NCBI GenBank assembly: GCA_022747635.1
Contig: JAKTNV010000023.1
Coordinates: 1,296,001-1,360,000 of the forward strand
Origin: Hetaerina americana
Taxonomy: Eukaryota; Arthropoda; Insecta; Odonata; Calopterygidae
Direction of reading: 5' to 3'
Length of the DNA stretch: 64,000 nucleotides
In this document: positions 1-10,259 of the stretch, piece by piece
Position numbering within the stretch: position 1 is the first letter of the stretch
Layout of the letters: every line of letters begins with the position of its first letter
Notes under the pieces: generated by a model
Told to the model about the DNA's origin: nothing
Seen by the model: the letters and a program-made list of their open reading frames with translations, nothing else
Database searches by the model: none
Translations under genes and position numbers: made by a program

Positions 1-1
1 C

Positions 2-323
2 ACCATAGAAACATGCCTAAAGGAACACGAGAGGTGCATCAGGTTAATCTATCCAGTGAAATCTACGGTCGCCGAACATTGCCTCAATAACAACCACAGA
101 ATCAACTTTACCGGCACGAAGAGGCTATGCCACGCCAACGGCTATTGACATCCGACTAGACACCAATAATTTCAACAGAGACAACGGCTTCCAAATCAGT
201 AACACTTGGAAGCCAGTGCTAAAGAAAATAAAGAATGCACTGGAACGCACCCGATTGGCCGTAGCGGAGCACACTAACGCTTCCACCAATCAGGGCACAC
301 ATGAGCCTTGGCGGAGTGTATAA
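2..323 (+). pseudogene. Penelope-like element, C-terminal (GIY-YIG endonuclease) remnant
   Basis: The first 320 bases encode the tail of a Penelope-like retroelement protein. The first frame (from base 2) reads TIETCLKEHERCIRL and later VAEHCLNNNHRINF, the pattern seen in the GIY-YIG endonuclease of these elements. A TGA stops it at 146-148. The match then continues one frame over from base 147 as DTNNFNRDNGFQISNTWKP and ends at a TAA at 321-323. A small indel near base 146 therefore splits the coding region. The reverse transcriptase part lies outside the window. The family is inferred from motif pattern only; the endonuclease would nick target DNA to prime insertion. Confidence 0.7.
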
Positions 324-1038
324 ATACCAGGCCTTTCTTATGCTCTGAATCATCCACACCACCTTCCCAAGATATTACCCTGAAATCACCCTACCCGCAT
401 ACCGCGTCCGGACAGAGCTGCCCACGCCCTCGTGTCTGCTCCCGGACCCCGACCTGCCGCTCTTCCGTCCCCCTCGCCGAAGAACAAAGAAGAAACGCAA
501 CGAAAGTGAAAGTGAAGTGCAGTGAAAAATCATTACTGTTACTTTAATGTTAATTTTATTGTCTATATATTCTATTCAACTGTTGGTGTTCCTGTTATCC
601 TTCTACCATCTAAATTTTACATCTCTCTTCTCCGGTGGTCTGGCGGAGGTTTTACGGGTTTCCCTCCGCCCTTGGGTGAATGCCGGGCCAATACCGCTCC
701 CGCTGAAAAGAAAAGAAAGGTTTTTCCGCAAACGTTACCCTCTTTGTAGCCTGTCCATATTTATTTTTTCCACCCCGAAGAGGAGTCTATCCTAGAACGG
801 GGTTTCCGTATTGTTTTTGTTATGTTTCCATATCTTTTATATATCTCTTGTATACTGTTCTGATACGGAAATAAAAACCTATACAACTGAAACTGAAACT
901 GAACTATGCTCTGAACTTCACCCTGAAGACTATGGCAGAGTCAGCCTTCGAAACGTCGGTGTACTGCAACCTGACCCGGTGGGAAACCCGAGAGAACTTC
1001 TTGAATACCATACGCCGGGAAAACCTGAGATCCTTCAC
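318..1038. other. Noncoding region after the Penelope-like remnant
   Basis: No convincing coding sequence. A TATAAATA motif lies at 318-325, overlapping the end of the Penelope-like frame. This could be a promoter in a terminal repeat of that element, but no second repeat copy is in the window to confirm it. The stretch 625-690 is GC-rich and 868-880 contains an AATAAA signal. The open frames here are short and unlike any known family. Confidence 0.35.
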
Positions 1039-1690
1039 TGCTCTATGTTGACTACGCTTCTCCCTACCTCTTGATTTAATACTATGGCAACCCCTCGTTG
1101 GCTCTCGTCCCAGCCGCTGTATATTATTCTATACTTATCACTCCCGTATCTTTCCATCTCACCTCGCATTGACCTAAAATATCGATATTTCCCCTTTCCA
1201 TCTCCCGCTTAACATTCTCCAATTTCCCTGTCCTCATCATTGTCCTAACATTCCACGTTCCTATTCTAACTAATTTGGTCTTCTTCTCCTGCGTCTTCTG
1301 TCCTGCTGCTGCTGGTTTTCCCTTGCAAGGGTTTCGTGGGATGACGACCGCGGAAGCCTTACCTCCCCCGCTGCCGGGCACGACACACGGCCGATTGGGC
1401 CGAGCCCCGTAATGGCCAGGACTCAAAATCTCGAAATAGTCCATCATGTTAATCTTGGGAATGATAATTGAGGTGATTTCCAGTTGCCTTCGTCAATAGT
1501 GTTTTTAACGTGACACCATCACTTATTGGCCGCCCCACTGGGGTCAGACGCCTTTGCAGCCGCCTCACTAAGGAACAGACGCTGTGTGGACTACCTTTCG
1601 TCTGGCTCCTAACCTTCGACCTATCTGGCATGGACTACCCTACCAGGAGCAATAATTATTATTACCGCCAGCACAGCCCTGTGGGCGAGT
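1039..1690 (-). pseudogene. RTE-type LINE, 5' leader and start of endonuclease only
   Basis: On the minus strand this reads from a leader at about 1690 into the start of the endonuclease frame, with RIGTWNVRTMMRTGKLENV and CEVRWKD near 1150-1260. These are the first residues of the APE-type endonuclease of RTE/CFDP2-like LINEs. The 1039-1200 part matches 7058-7200 of the longer copy in this window, and the leader matches 15390-15780. The fragment stops inside the endonuclease, so the 5' end is kept and the rest is missing, the reverse of ordinary 5' truncation. Confidence 0.75.
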
Positions 1691-3745
1691 GAGTCTAAGA
1701 AAACGAATGCAGCGTGGACGACTCACTCGTGTTCGAAAAGGGCAAAGCATGATGCGACCGTATGATTTTTCGTCACATGCCCGGAAACGACGCATTTCAT
1801 GGAATTCCCTGATTGCGTCGCATTCGCATTCGTCTTGACATTAAAATTACTGTTTAAAAGATATTTAAAAATTGAAAATTTCTGCCTTCAGTCTCGAGGA
1901 TAGCAGCGAAAACGAATATCAAATTCGTTCCGATACATTCTTACTTATCGCTCTCCTACGATGCGTGATAGCGACCATATCGCAGTTAAACATGCTTGCA
2001 GATTTGATACAGGAATCTTTTGAATTTATTACGTCATATCCTGAAGTAACAAATTATAGATTGAAAAATGTCTACATTGGAACAATGAAATCGGCCTCGT
2101 CCACGTGGTCTAGTGGCAGCCCTCTTGGCGGAGTTTACGCGGAGACTTAACGTATGTTCTTTCGTAATTGGCGACCATGGCCCGATCATTCGTTCCCTCC
2201 CCTTTGGAAGAAAGTAGCACGATTTACAATTTTGTGGATTGCTCTCTTATTTTGACGTCTTGTCTTCAGAATATGCAAGATTCCAACGGTCAGCCTTTTA
2301 ACGCGTCATTGTCTGGACGCCTTACGCAGCCATCTTCGCAAATTTGTACCCCTGGTACCACTGCTGCGCTCCTGAATGTCGTGGGACTTTAAAAAACATT
2401 AAAGCGGCGTAAGCAGCGACTGCGCCGAAATATTTAAGTAATTCATCACAGTGGCAGCTTGTATATTCGCCTCTCTAGCTGAATCCCGTTCACTTTTGTT
2501 GAATTTTCTTTGGTCTCTACTCGGGCAGTTTGCCTTCTTTCGTGCGCCAATAGGCCCAGAAATTGCCCTTGTTAGATAAATTTAAGCGAATTGTTTTTAG
2601 ATAAGACTCTTTTATTTTTAAGCAAGTTTTATTTCTTAAATTTTTTTATTAATACTTGGGCTTTCTAAAAAAATATGCACTCTTTGGTGCTCATTGAGTG
2701 GCTCTCGAGATATTATTAATGTCAAAATGTGAATGGTCCAAATTGCAGGTGATTTAGACGCATGTCGTCATTTTAAATGTTTGAAATACTTTTAGATGAT
2801 TCCTTTTAAGCCAGTAGTCATATGTCTCGCCTTTCTAATGATGATATAGCGCACCCCTCTATGCCAAGAAGTTTGGCAGAAATAACCCTCAACAAATTCA
2901 GTGAACGCGAGAGTGGCGAGAGGAAGCCCCTCCCTTCCTCCCTTTACCGAATCACTTTCCTCTTGCTGGCTTGATCACCTCGATCAATCAGGTGATCCGT
3001 GACTCACGCAGCATTCGCCGATCACGTTGCCCTTTTCCACGAAAAATTAATCCCTCACCGGCGAGGAAGGAAATCAGTTCGTTACTGGACTTCCTGCGGC
3101 TGAGAGAGGTGCGTCATATCCAAAAAGACGTTGCGACAGATTCCTTGTACCATCTATGTCTGATTCGTCTGCGGACTCGTTCCGCAACCATGGCCTCGGG
3201 CTGGGCGAACTCCTCAGCGACCAGCGCTCTGGTGCATCTCGTTGTGGCACACGGCCTCATGGGTGAAACAAGATGCCGGGCGATGCGGAAACAGAACAGC
3301 TGGACTCCCCGGAGAAGTTCGGTCGTTAGCTAGTTATTAGGGGAGGCGGCAAGCGGCGGCTGAGGTCATTTTCACCTCGAGGAGTGTGTAATTAGCAGTT
3401 GGTCAGGATGCTTTAGGTTCGGACGGAGGGGGGAGAGGACGCAGGCACCGCTATTAGACCTGGAAGATCCGAGGATAATATAGCGACCGCTAGAAAATAT
3501 TATTTTATGGAAAATATCGAATTTTCAAAACTGCCCTGTAGTATTTCGATGTGAAAGAAAAAACTAGATTTTCTTCCAGCGCCTTTCGGGATGAATAGGA
3601 GTTTTGCTACATTCCAATGTTTATTTTTAACCATTTTTTCCATGCTGATTCTAGAATCAACTTTTCTTACTTAGAAATTAGATGTATCTGATAATTTTGT
3701 GCGGGAGTATCGTTGAATTGAGATCCCGTGATGGTTCTTTTATGT
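1691..3745. other. Unassigned intergenic DNA
   Basis: About 2 kb with no recognisable gene. Short open frames (for example 1872-2150 and 2971-3333) have no family motif and no homologue elsewhere in the window. The sequence is AT-rich with a more GC-rich patch near 2900-3470. Confidence 0.5.
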
Positions 3746-3775
3746 CTACATTTACGTAATACCGCGGGGGGGAAT
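3746..3775 (-). repeat. CR1-like LINE 3'-terminal tail, inverted
   Basis: Read on the minus strand this is a run of C, then GCGGTATTACGTAAATGTAGA. It resembles the GCGGGGTATTAAGTAGATGTAGA terminus at 4120, 14765 and 22455. It is probably the extreme 3' end of a minus-strand CR1-like copy. Short and diverged. Confidence 0.4.
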
Positions 3776-3869
3776 TTCTGCTACCTGCAACGTTGGGTCG
3801 CATTCCCTGCCTTTTACAGACTCTTTGGGGGTAGAGTGTTTCGTGGTGCATTTTCATGTGGTAGTGATG

Positions 3870-4147
3870 TTTCAATTTCTTGCTTGTTGTGTCCTGGCTT
3901 CCGTGTTGTAGGATGGCTTTCGTGCTGCATCATGGGGTGCAGTTTTTTAGTTGTTTTGCGGTATATGTGTTTGCATGAGTATTGGATGAAGGGATTTTTG
4001 CATGAGTGTGTGCGCTGATGTGGGTGTAATTTTCCGTGTTGTTTTTTTTTGCATGTGGCATTTTTCCTTTTTACGGTTGGTGACCTAACACCCCCCGCCA
4101 CACGCCCTTTCGGCGGCTTGCGGGGTATTATGTAGATGTAGATGTGA
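3870..4147 (+). mobile_element. CR1-like LINE 3' UTR with terminal hairpin and TAGATG tail
   Basis: A T/G-rich 3' UTR ends in a C-run followed by CGCCACACGCCC, a partly mutated complementary arm CGGCGG, then GCGGGGTATTATG and a TAGATG tail at 4130-4146. The same terminus occurs at 14708-14790 and 22402-22484. It has no coding part, so it is a 5'-truncated LINE insertion. The arm reads TTCGGCGG here instead of TGTGGCGG, which weakens the hairpin. Confidence 0.65.
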
Positions 4148-4533
4148 ATACCCTGAAAGCCAGCGGGAAGGCGAGTGGCAGGGAGTGTATCAATGTCAAG
4201 TATGCACAGCCACGCACCATTTACGAGACAAAGCCACTGGAAAATAATTTCGGCTCGTAATGAACTAGTATCCACTTATCGGCCACAAGAGGTATACAAA
4301 TGGTACCATTGCCACTTCTAGTAGCTGCCAGTGTGATTAATGTTTTGATAAATATATCGTAGCATCGAACGCTTGAAGTATATGTACGCATGCATTACGT
4401 ATACACATACAGAGAGACATGCACACACATGAAAAAGTGAATTATCATATACCAAATATTTGCAAACATTCTTACATACTCATGTATAACTACCTACACA
4501 CACACACACAAACATACGTATATTATTATTATT
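4148..4533. other. Short unassigned AT-rich DNA with (CA)n
   Basis: No gene seen. A short CA microsatellite lies at about 4497-4512, beside the RTE LINE end. Confidence 0.5.
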
Positions 4534-4577
4534 TATTATTAGGTAATCTACCGGTGCAGGTAGATTACCTAATAATA
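4534..4577. repeat. 19-bp perfect palindrome at the RTE LINE 3' end
   Basis: Left arm 4534-4552 (TATTATTAGGTAATCTACC) and right arm 4559-4577 are exact reverse complements around a 6-base spacer. Other copies have only one arm followed by TTAAGGTAG (near 8890, 16165 and 27065). Confidence 0.85.
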
Positions 4578-4579
4578 GG

Positions 4580-4980
4580 TCCCTCTTCATCTCTGAGTAC
4601 TTTCTTCCTACCTTCATCCCGTCCGACATCCCTATCCTGTTCCTTCCCTTTCCTCGTTTGCCAAACATTCTCCCCTCAATTACAGTCTTCAACATCCCAC
4701 TGCCGGTCAATACACCCTTCATCCACTTTTCCTGCCTCCACAGGATTTCTCCCAACAAACCCCTCTCTTCGCCCACCATACCAAGTACTTCCTCGTTTGC
4801 TTTCTTCTCTGTCCATTTCACCTTCTCCATTCTCCTCCACTCCCACATTTCAAAAGCCTCCAGTCTACGTCTATCCTCCTGCTTCAATGACCACGTTTCC
4901 GCACCGTACATAGCTATGCTACATATCAAAGTTTTTACGGGTATTTTCTTAATATCCTTACTCAACGTCCCTGTCATCAA
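4580..4980 (-). pseudogene. RTE LINE C-terminal domain
   Basis: On the minus strand the frame reads SIAMYGAETWSLKQEDRRR and then WEWRRMEKVKW, the conserved region after the RT palm in RTE/CFDP2-like proteins. It is in a different frame from the RT at 5152-5853, and the 3' UTR follows toward 4580. The same block is seen at 24040-24190, 26600-26790 and, highly diverged, at 43520-43820 and 51650-51900. Function in the element is probably RNA or DNA binding; unproven. Confidence 0.75.
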
Positions 4981-5151
4981 CTCCCTCCTCCTTGTGAAAG
5001 CCTCTTTGCCTAGCGGAATTCTTCTCCTTACGTCCCTACTACTTTAACCGTGTTGGTCCAACACACTTCCGAGATACGTAAACTGTTCTACCTGCTCTAG
5101 TATTTGCCCTCCTATTTCAATGTTTAGCTTAGCCTTTTTCTTTCTAGAAAA

Positions 5152-5853
5152 TCATATAACCTTTGTTTTATTAATATTGATTATCATCCCATACCTGTCG
5201 CACTGAATTTCCAATTTACTCAGCAATGTTTGCGACCCTGACTGACAAACTAAAGCTTGGTCATCAGTAAACCTAACTGATTTTTCGAATTCCCGGCCCA
5301 CTTTCATTCCTACATCCACTTCTTCCAATGCCTCTTTAATCATTTCCTCTGCATATAGGTTGAACAGCAACGGTGATAATGGGCAACCCTCCCTTACACC
5401 CCTTCCTGACTCTCCCTTACAACCCTCCCTTACTGCCCATCCTGACTCCCCGTTTCCCACCCGCACCTGAGCAGTCTGAGACATGTACAGGTTGCGGATC
5501 ATTCTCCTTTCCCTCCAATCTATTCCTATTTTCTGCAATATACTCATTAGTTTTTCCCAATTCACTCTATCAAGCACATTTTCGAAATCTACGAAACAGG
5601 TAAATACCTCCTGGTTGTGTTCTATATTCCTCTCGATTAATAATCTCATTTCTGCAATGGCATCACGTGTACCTCTCCCCTTCCTAAACCCAAACTGATC
5701 ATCCCCTAAGTAATCATTTACCCTACTCTCTATCCTTTTGTTTATGATCCTGAGAACAACTATAGCTGCGTGGGATATCAAAGTTATCGTCCTGTAGTCC
5801 TCACATGATTTAGCCTTTACCTTTTTCGGAATAGGAACTAAAACTGATCTCAC
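5152..5853 (-). pseudogene. RTE LINE reverse transcriptase domain
   Basis: A 233-residue open stretch begins near PIPKKVKAKSCEDYRTITL (RT fingers) and continues with DQFGFRKGRGTRDAI and CFVDFE (motif A region). Then come REGCPLSPLLFNLYAEE (motif B) and FTDDQAL, where the catalytic box FADD has become FTDD. A short internal repetition (GESGWAVREGCKGESGRG) near 5400-5450 looks like a local duplication. It lacks the linker (5879-6190) and C-terminal parts in frame. A functional enzyme would copy LINE RNA into DNA at the nick; this copy is broken. Confidence 0.85.
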
Positions 5854-5878
5854 AAGGTCTTCCGGCCGGATCCCTTCC

Positions 5879-6190
5879 TCACAGATATTGAATCAGCCCA
5901 TATAGCTTCTTCCTCCCACATTTTCCTAAACATTTCAATAGTCCCACGGGAATGTTATCCACCCCCACGGCCTTATTTAGCTTCATCTCCCTTAATGCCC
6001 TTTCTATCTCATCGTCGAGTATGCCTGGACCTAAGCTATCTTCCTCTACGTCATATTCTTTTAGGTCAACTATTATCTTACCCGCCCTATCTCTAACTGT
6101 TAGCATAGATGTTCCTTTCTTACTCCCCGATAAAGATTTAACTTTGCTGTACAGGGCACCAATTTCGCCCTTCCTCTGCAGACTTTCCAT
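5879..6190 (-). pseudogene. RTE LINE endonuclease-RT linker
   Basis: The frame reads ESLQRKGEIGALYSKVKSL, then MLTVRDRAGKIIVDLKEYD and ALREMKLNKAVGVDNIP. It matches the region at 22790-23110 of the plus-strand copy. VDLKEYDVEEDS lacks about 30 residues present in the other copy (IQERWKE... type), so there is an internal deletion near 6065. It joins endonuclease to RT in the intact protein. Confidence 0.8.
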
Positions 6191-6220
6191 ATCCTCACAC
6201 TACGTCTTCCACCATGCTTC

Positions 6221-7192
6221 TTATGCTTTATTTGTTTCACGTCTCAATTTATTGTTTAATTCTCTGTACTTCATTTTGCCTAACTCTGTATTTATATTCT
6301 TCCATTTTCTCCGCTCATCCAACTTTGTAATCATCTCATCCGTGATCCATGGTTTTCTAGTCCTTTTAGCGTTAGCGGTTCCAATAGTGTCTTCTACGGA
6401 TTTCGATAACCCTTTTTTGATCCTTTCCCATTTTTCGTCGATAGTAGTTAGCTCTTTACCTTCCTCCATGATTTCCTCTGCCGCCTGTTTGTACTCCTTC
6501 CTTTTCAAACCATATAATGCTTCTACATTCCATTTTCTTCCCCGCCGCCCCCGCCTTATGATTTTGAAACGGACGCTACATTTCATAATAAGTAAATTGT
6601 TGTCAAAGTCCGTATCCTTTCCCGGGAAGCTATGCGAATTTATCACACTGATCCTAAACCTGTGTCTTACCAGAATATAACCTAGCTGATACCTTTCTGA
6701 GTCACCTGGCATTTTCCATGTATACCTGCGTCTATTGTGGTGTCTAAACCAAGTGTTGGTGATGACTAGCCCCTGTCTCCTGCGGAACTCAACTGCTTTC
6801 TCCCCGCGGTCATTCCTCGTGCCTAAACCGTAGTCCCCCACCTCATCACCATCTCTTCCTTCGCCTACTGTCGTATTCCCATCCCCAATCACTATCAAAT
6901 GTTTCCCCGCAGGAACACACGCGATTATGTCCTCTAACTGATCGTGTATCCTATCGACCTCTTCTTCCTTATGGTTTCTCGGTGGCATGTATACCTGAAT
7001 AATGACCAAGTTCGTCGGTTCTGCTTTTATCTCCACTAGTAGTATTCTATCCATTACCTGCTCTATGTTGACTACGCTTCTTGCTACCCCTTCATTTAAT
7101 ACTATGGCAACCCCTCGTTGGCTCTCGTCCCCGCCGCTGTATATTATTCTATACTGATCACTCCAATAATCCCCGCTATCCTTCCATCTCAC
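6221..7192 (-). pseudogene. RTE LINE APE-type endonuclease
   Basis: A 323-residue open frame starts inside the domain at MRWKDSGDYWS. It contains DESQRGVAIVLN, VIIQVYMPPRNH and VIGDGNTTVGEGRDGD, where GDFN is usual, so a key N/F position is changed. RRRYTWKMPGDS and DTDFDNNLLIM follow, in place of the usual SDHNL catalytic D-H pair. The enzyme would nick the target to prime reverse transcription. The altered GDFN and DH boxes suggest that this copy is inactive. The upstream start of the domain continues to about 7320. Confidence 0.85.
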
Positions 7193-7627
7193 CTCGCAAA
7201 GACCTAAAATTTATATGCCCATATCTATATTTCCCCTTTACATCTCTCTTTTAACATTCTCCAATTTCCCTGTCCTCATTATTGTCCTAGCATTCCACGT
7301 TCCTATTCTAACTAATCTGGTCTTCTTCTTCTGCGTCTTCTGTCGGTTTTTTCTAAGGTAGGTAGTCACTCATATATTCTGACGTAAGATCATTTCCCAT
7401 CGTCGGACCTGACTGGAGAAGGTTAACGTTTCTCGTGGAAGTTTTTGCTGGATTCCTCTATCCTCTTCTGCCTTCCCACGCGCACCGAGGGCTGGGATAA
7501 ATACGTTCGTATCATTTCACGTCCCTCCATTCATAGTGTAGGAATTCACTTTCCCTCCCGCCCTGTTTTGCTAAATATAGCGTGCAGAACTCTGCCGTCC
7601 TAGATCGTCGTCAGAGGGCCTCGTTCG

Positions 7628-7692
7628 TGAATAGAACCCTGGCCCCTCCGGTCGGTAGTCCAACGCTCTACCCCCTGGACTACCGCGACCCA
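7628..7692 (-). repeat. tRNA-like SINE head
   Basis: On the minus strand, TAGTCCAGGGGGTAGAGC resembles a Pol III A box in a tRNA D arm. GGTTCTATTC, 36 bases downstream, resembles a B box. The sequence between has tRNA-like spacing but does not fold into a clean tRNA. This is probably the head of a tRNA-derived SINE whose body runs toward 7400; the tail is not defined. Confidence 0.5.
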
Positions 7693-8878
7693 CACTTATC
7701 GACATAATGCATCACTTTTTCTGACGCATTATGAGATCAGCGGAATATGAATGACAACTCACTAGCGACCTATTCAAATTCTTTCATGTCATTTCATTAT
7801 ATCAATAATTACTTTAATATCATATTATCCATACACCCGTTTTAGCTTTCAGGGTCTGATACAGAACTTAATATAATCTTACAGATTTTAAATCTTCCTC
7901 CAAATTATCAAATATAAAGAGAGATCTGTGCGTTTGGCTTGGATAGTTTCAGCTGCGATTAACATTCAAATCTCCATCAATGCCTTTCCTCACTCACCTT
8001 CCCTCGCGTGAATCCCCTTGTATTTCGAGATTTACAGTCACCCGCAAGCCGTTTGCTCCTCAGCTGGAGGTATTCCGTGCTTGATTCCAACCAACTGGTT
8101 ATTCCATCGCCCTTGCGCCTCTTCATTTACGAAGGAGTGATCACGTTCCATTTTTTTCTCCCTTTATTCTCCGCATGGAGGAAATTATAGCAGCAGCCTC
8201 GGCCTCAGCCTTCCGCTTGAGTGGGCTTCGGTGTCCCTCCCGATGGCCTCTCTTTGACGCCTTCGCCTTGAGCCAGAGTGCCTGGAAGCCTCACCTTCCA
8301 TTCAACATACGGTGCACCAAAATCTAATTTCTCAAACGTGCGAGCTACAAATCTTTTATTCACGCATCAAAGCTGCGGGATCGGATCTAGGGGCCTCGAT
8401 CTGGGAAGTCAGAAACAAAGCGTGGCCACTCGATCAGGGGATCCTCCAACGCTCCATCATTTCAGTCCTTGCCGCAACACTTTCGTCGCCAGGACTTTCG
8501 AATATGCTCGAGAGGAAATATAATTATATGCCTTAGTCCGGGGAGGTGTTCCTCCCCGGTACAAAATAAATTTACGGCCCCTCCGCCGTTCACCTCACCG
8601 CCCTCTTCCTATGGCGTCGACCGTCACATCGCCTCGCGCTGCTGCACCATACTCTCCTCCTGGGCCGTCGGGACGAGAGATAATTCCGGCCCGCCCTCAT
8701 CATATTATCTCCGCAGGCGATACTGCATTAAAAGAGGAGTTAGGAAAGGGTCGAGAAGAGTGGTTCATTTAGTTAAATCGTGGTAATGGGGAAGGATATA
8801 TCTTCCTGAGAATGGGTAAGCATATATCTACATTTTCTCTCTACTTTAGATATACACCTGTGTATATATATATTTATT
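7693..8878. other. Unassigned intergenic DNA
   Basis: No recognisable gene. Open frames at 8278-8523 and 8469-8786 have no known motif. A weak tRNA-like stretch near 8370-8440 was not strong enough to call. Confidence 0.5.
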
Positions 8879-9264
8879 TATTGTTATTATTAGGTAAGCT
8901 ATCGGTTAAGGTAGATTTTTGGATGGACACAGCTACTAAATAAATATTTTGTGACTCCTGAATAAACACAAAATCCAGCAACCTACTCTACATCAGGTCC
9001 CTCTTCTTGGGAGTACTTTTTTCCTCTCTTCATCCCGTCGAACATCCCTATCCTGTTCCTACCCTCTTCCTCCCACATTTTCCTAAACATTTCAGTAGTT
9101 CCGCAGGAATGTTATGCACCCCTACGGCCTTATTTAGTTTCATCTCCCTTAATGCTCTTTCTATCTCATCTTCAAGTGTACCTGGACCTAAGCTGTCTTC
9201 CTCTACGTCTTGTTCCTTTTATATGTCTAACTTTGTTGGTCTAAGTTCTTTATTATACAGTTCT
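8879..9264 (-). mobile_element. RTE LINE fragment with internal deletion, 3' part
   Basis: It starts (minus strand, right to left) in the RT linker, then jumps at about 9060 to the 3' UTR and ends in the TTA-repeat tail at 8879. Compared with the copy at 4534-7350, bases equivalent to about 4640-5905 are missing, so the RT core is gone. It is continuous with 10022-10158; the deleted mariner at 9267-10019 splits it. Confidence 0.75.
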
Positions 9265-9266
9265 TA

Positions 9267-10019
9267 CGAGGGTCATCCGGAAAGTAGTACCCGTTCGTGC
9301 CGCATGAAGTGCTGACGACGCGAGTAGCCGCTGGACGAGGTCAGATAGCTTCAGTGGCTTGTCTGCCTTCTCTGAGCCAAGTTGCGTGACGCTAGCATTG
9401 CCTGTGTTGTTTCTGTGATTGTTTACAATGTTTAAAAAAATTGAGAACGCCGCCAGTTGTGAAGTGAGGGCAGTGATTAAATTCCTCAATGCAAGAAACG
9501 TTCGCCCATGTGATATTCATCGCCAATTAAAGGAGGTGTATGGAGACAATGTAATGGACGAGTCGTCTGTTCGGCGGTGGTGTCGCAACTTCAACATGGG
9601 GAGGGGGAACACACACGACGATGAGCGTTCGGAGAGACCGTCTGTCATTACAGACCAACTGGTGAGCTCAGTTGACGAATTCGTGAGGAACGATCGGCGC
9701 GTCACAATTGATGACATCTGTGAGCATTTTCCCAATGTTTCTCGAACAATTGTTCATGAAATTGTTAAACACCATCTGCATTATGCAAAAATTTGTGCAA
9801 GATGGGTCCCTCGCGTATCTCAATGAGCTGGCGGCGAAGGACTATGCAGCAGGAATACAGAAACTTGTCACACGTTATGACAAATGCCTTAATTTGCTTG
9901 GAGATTATGTTGAGAAGTAGTTTAAAGTATCCTCTTTCAAATAAAATTTTTTATGTTTGTTAATATTTACTTTTGTGTCTTTAATTCACGAACGGGTACT
10001 ACTTTCCGGATGACCCTCG
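9267..10019 (+). mobile_element. Internally deleted mariner (753-bp nonautonomous element), copy 1
   Basis: The ends are 33-bp inverted repeats that match without error (start CGAGGGTCATCCGGAAAGTA), flanked by TA at 9265-9266 and 10020-10021. Inside are the N-terminal part and the last 33 or so residues of a mariner transposase; the catalytic centre is missing. Removing it rejoins the surrounding LINE: the flanks correspond to the continuous sequence near 22930-22960. The copy at 63491-64000 has the same deletion junction, so this short form spread as a unit, using transposase from elsewhere. Confidence 0.9.
9428..9826 (+). pseudogene. Mariner transposase N-terminal DNA-binding region (deleted element)
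   Basis: The frame starts at ATG 9428 with MFKKIENAASCEVRAVI. It runs through the paired helix-turn-helix region, including SSVRRWCRNFNMGRGNTHDDE (first HTH and linker) and DDICEHFPNVSRTIVHEIV (second HTH). It then reads through the deletion junction at about 9805 into a stop at 9824-9826. The C-terminal piece LNELAAKDYAAGIQKL, with RYDKCLNLLGDYVEK, lies in another frame up to 9920. No catalytic aspartate remains. A protein made from it could bind the inverted repeats without cutting, which would make it a possible inhibitor; this is inference. Confidence 0.8.
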
Positions 10020-10021
10020 TA

Positions 10022-10158
10022 TATATCTTCCTTCCATCTCTCTTGGATCTTTCCTGGGTCAACTATTATCCTACCCGCCTTATCTCTAACTGTTAGCATA
10101 GATCTTCCTTTCTTCCTCGTCGATAAAGATTTAACTTTGCTGTACTGCGCACCAATTT
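10022..10158 (-). mobile_element. RTE LINE fragment, part upstream of the mariner insertion
   Basis: The minus strand reads VKSLSTRKKGRSMLTVRDK and then AGRIIVDPGKIQERWKED, the endonuclease-RT linker seen at 22810-22930. It continues directly into 9264-8879 when the deleted mariner is removed. Similarity ends near 10158. Confidence 0.75.
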
Positions 10159-10259
10159 TCTGCCATTCTCTGCCTGGCTTCTGCCGAGAACAAACGTGCT
10201 CAAGCTCGCTCCCTAGAACCAGTTCGACCCTACCTGAGATTACCTGCATGCCTGCTGTT

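Larger units (their letters stand above)
4534..7350 (-). mobile_element. RTE-type (CFDP2-like) LINE, long broken copy
   Basis: The minus strand carries APE endonuclease, linker, reverse transcriptase and C-terminal domain in order, about 2.8 kb. The 5' end stops at about 7350, before the leader present in the copies at 1300-1690 and 15350-15800, so it is 5'-truncated. The 3' end is an AT-rich TTA-repeat tail preceded by a 19-bp palindrome (4534-4577). At least three frame breaks (near 6200, 5870 and between 5150 and 4980) show that it is dead. The group is inferred from endonuclease and RT motifs shared with BovB/RTE LINEs; exact clade would need a tree. Confidence 0.85.

Noticed and set aside
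2100..2180. GTGGTCTAGTGGCAGCC, like a tRNA D arm
   Set aside because: No B box at the expected distance.
8370..8440. tRNA-like stretch on the minus strand
   Set aside because: Box B is poor and the arms do not pair; not strong enough for a SINE call.
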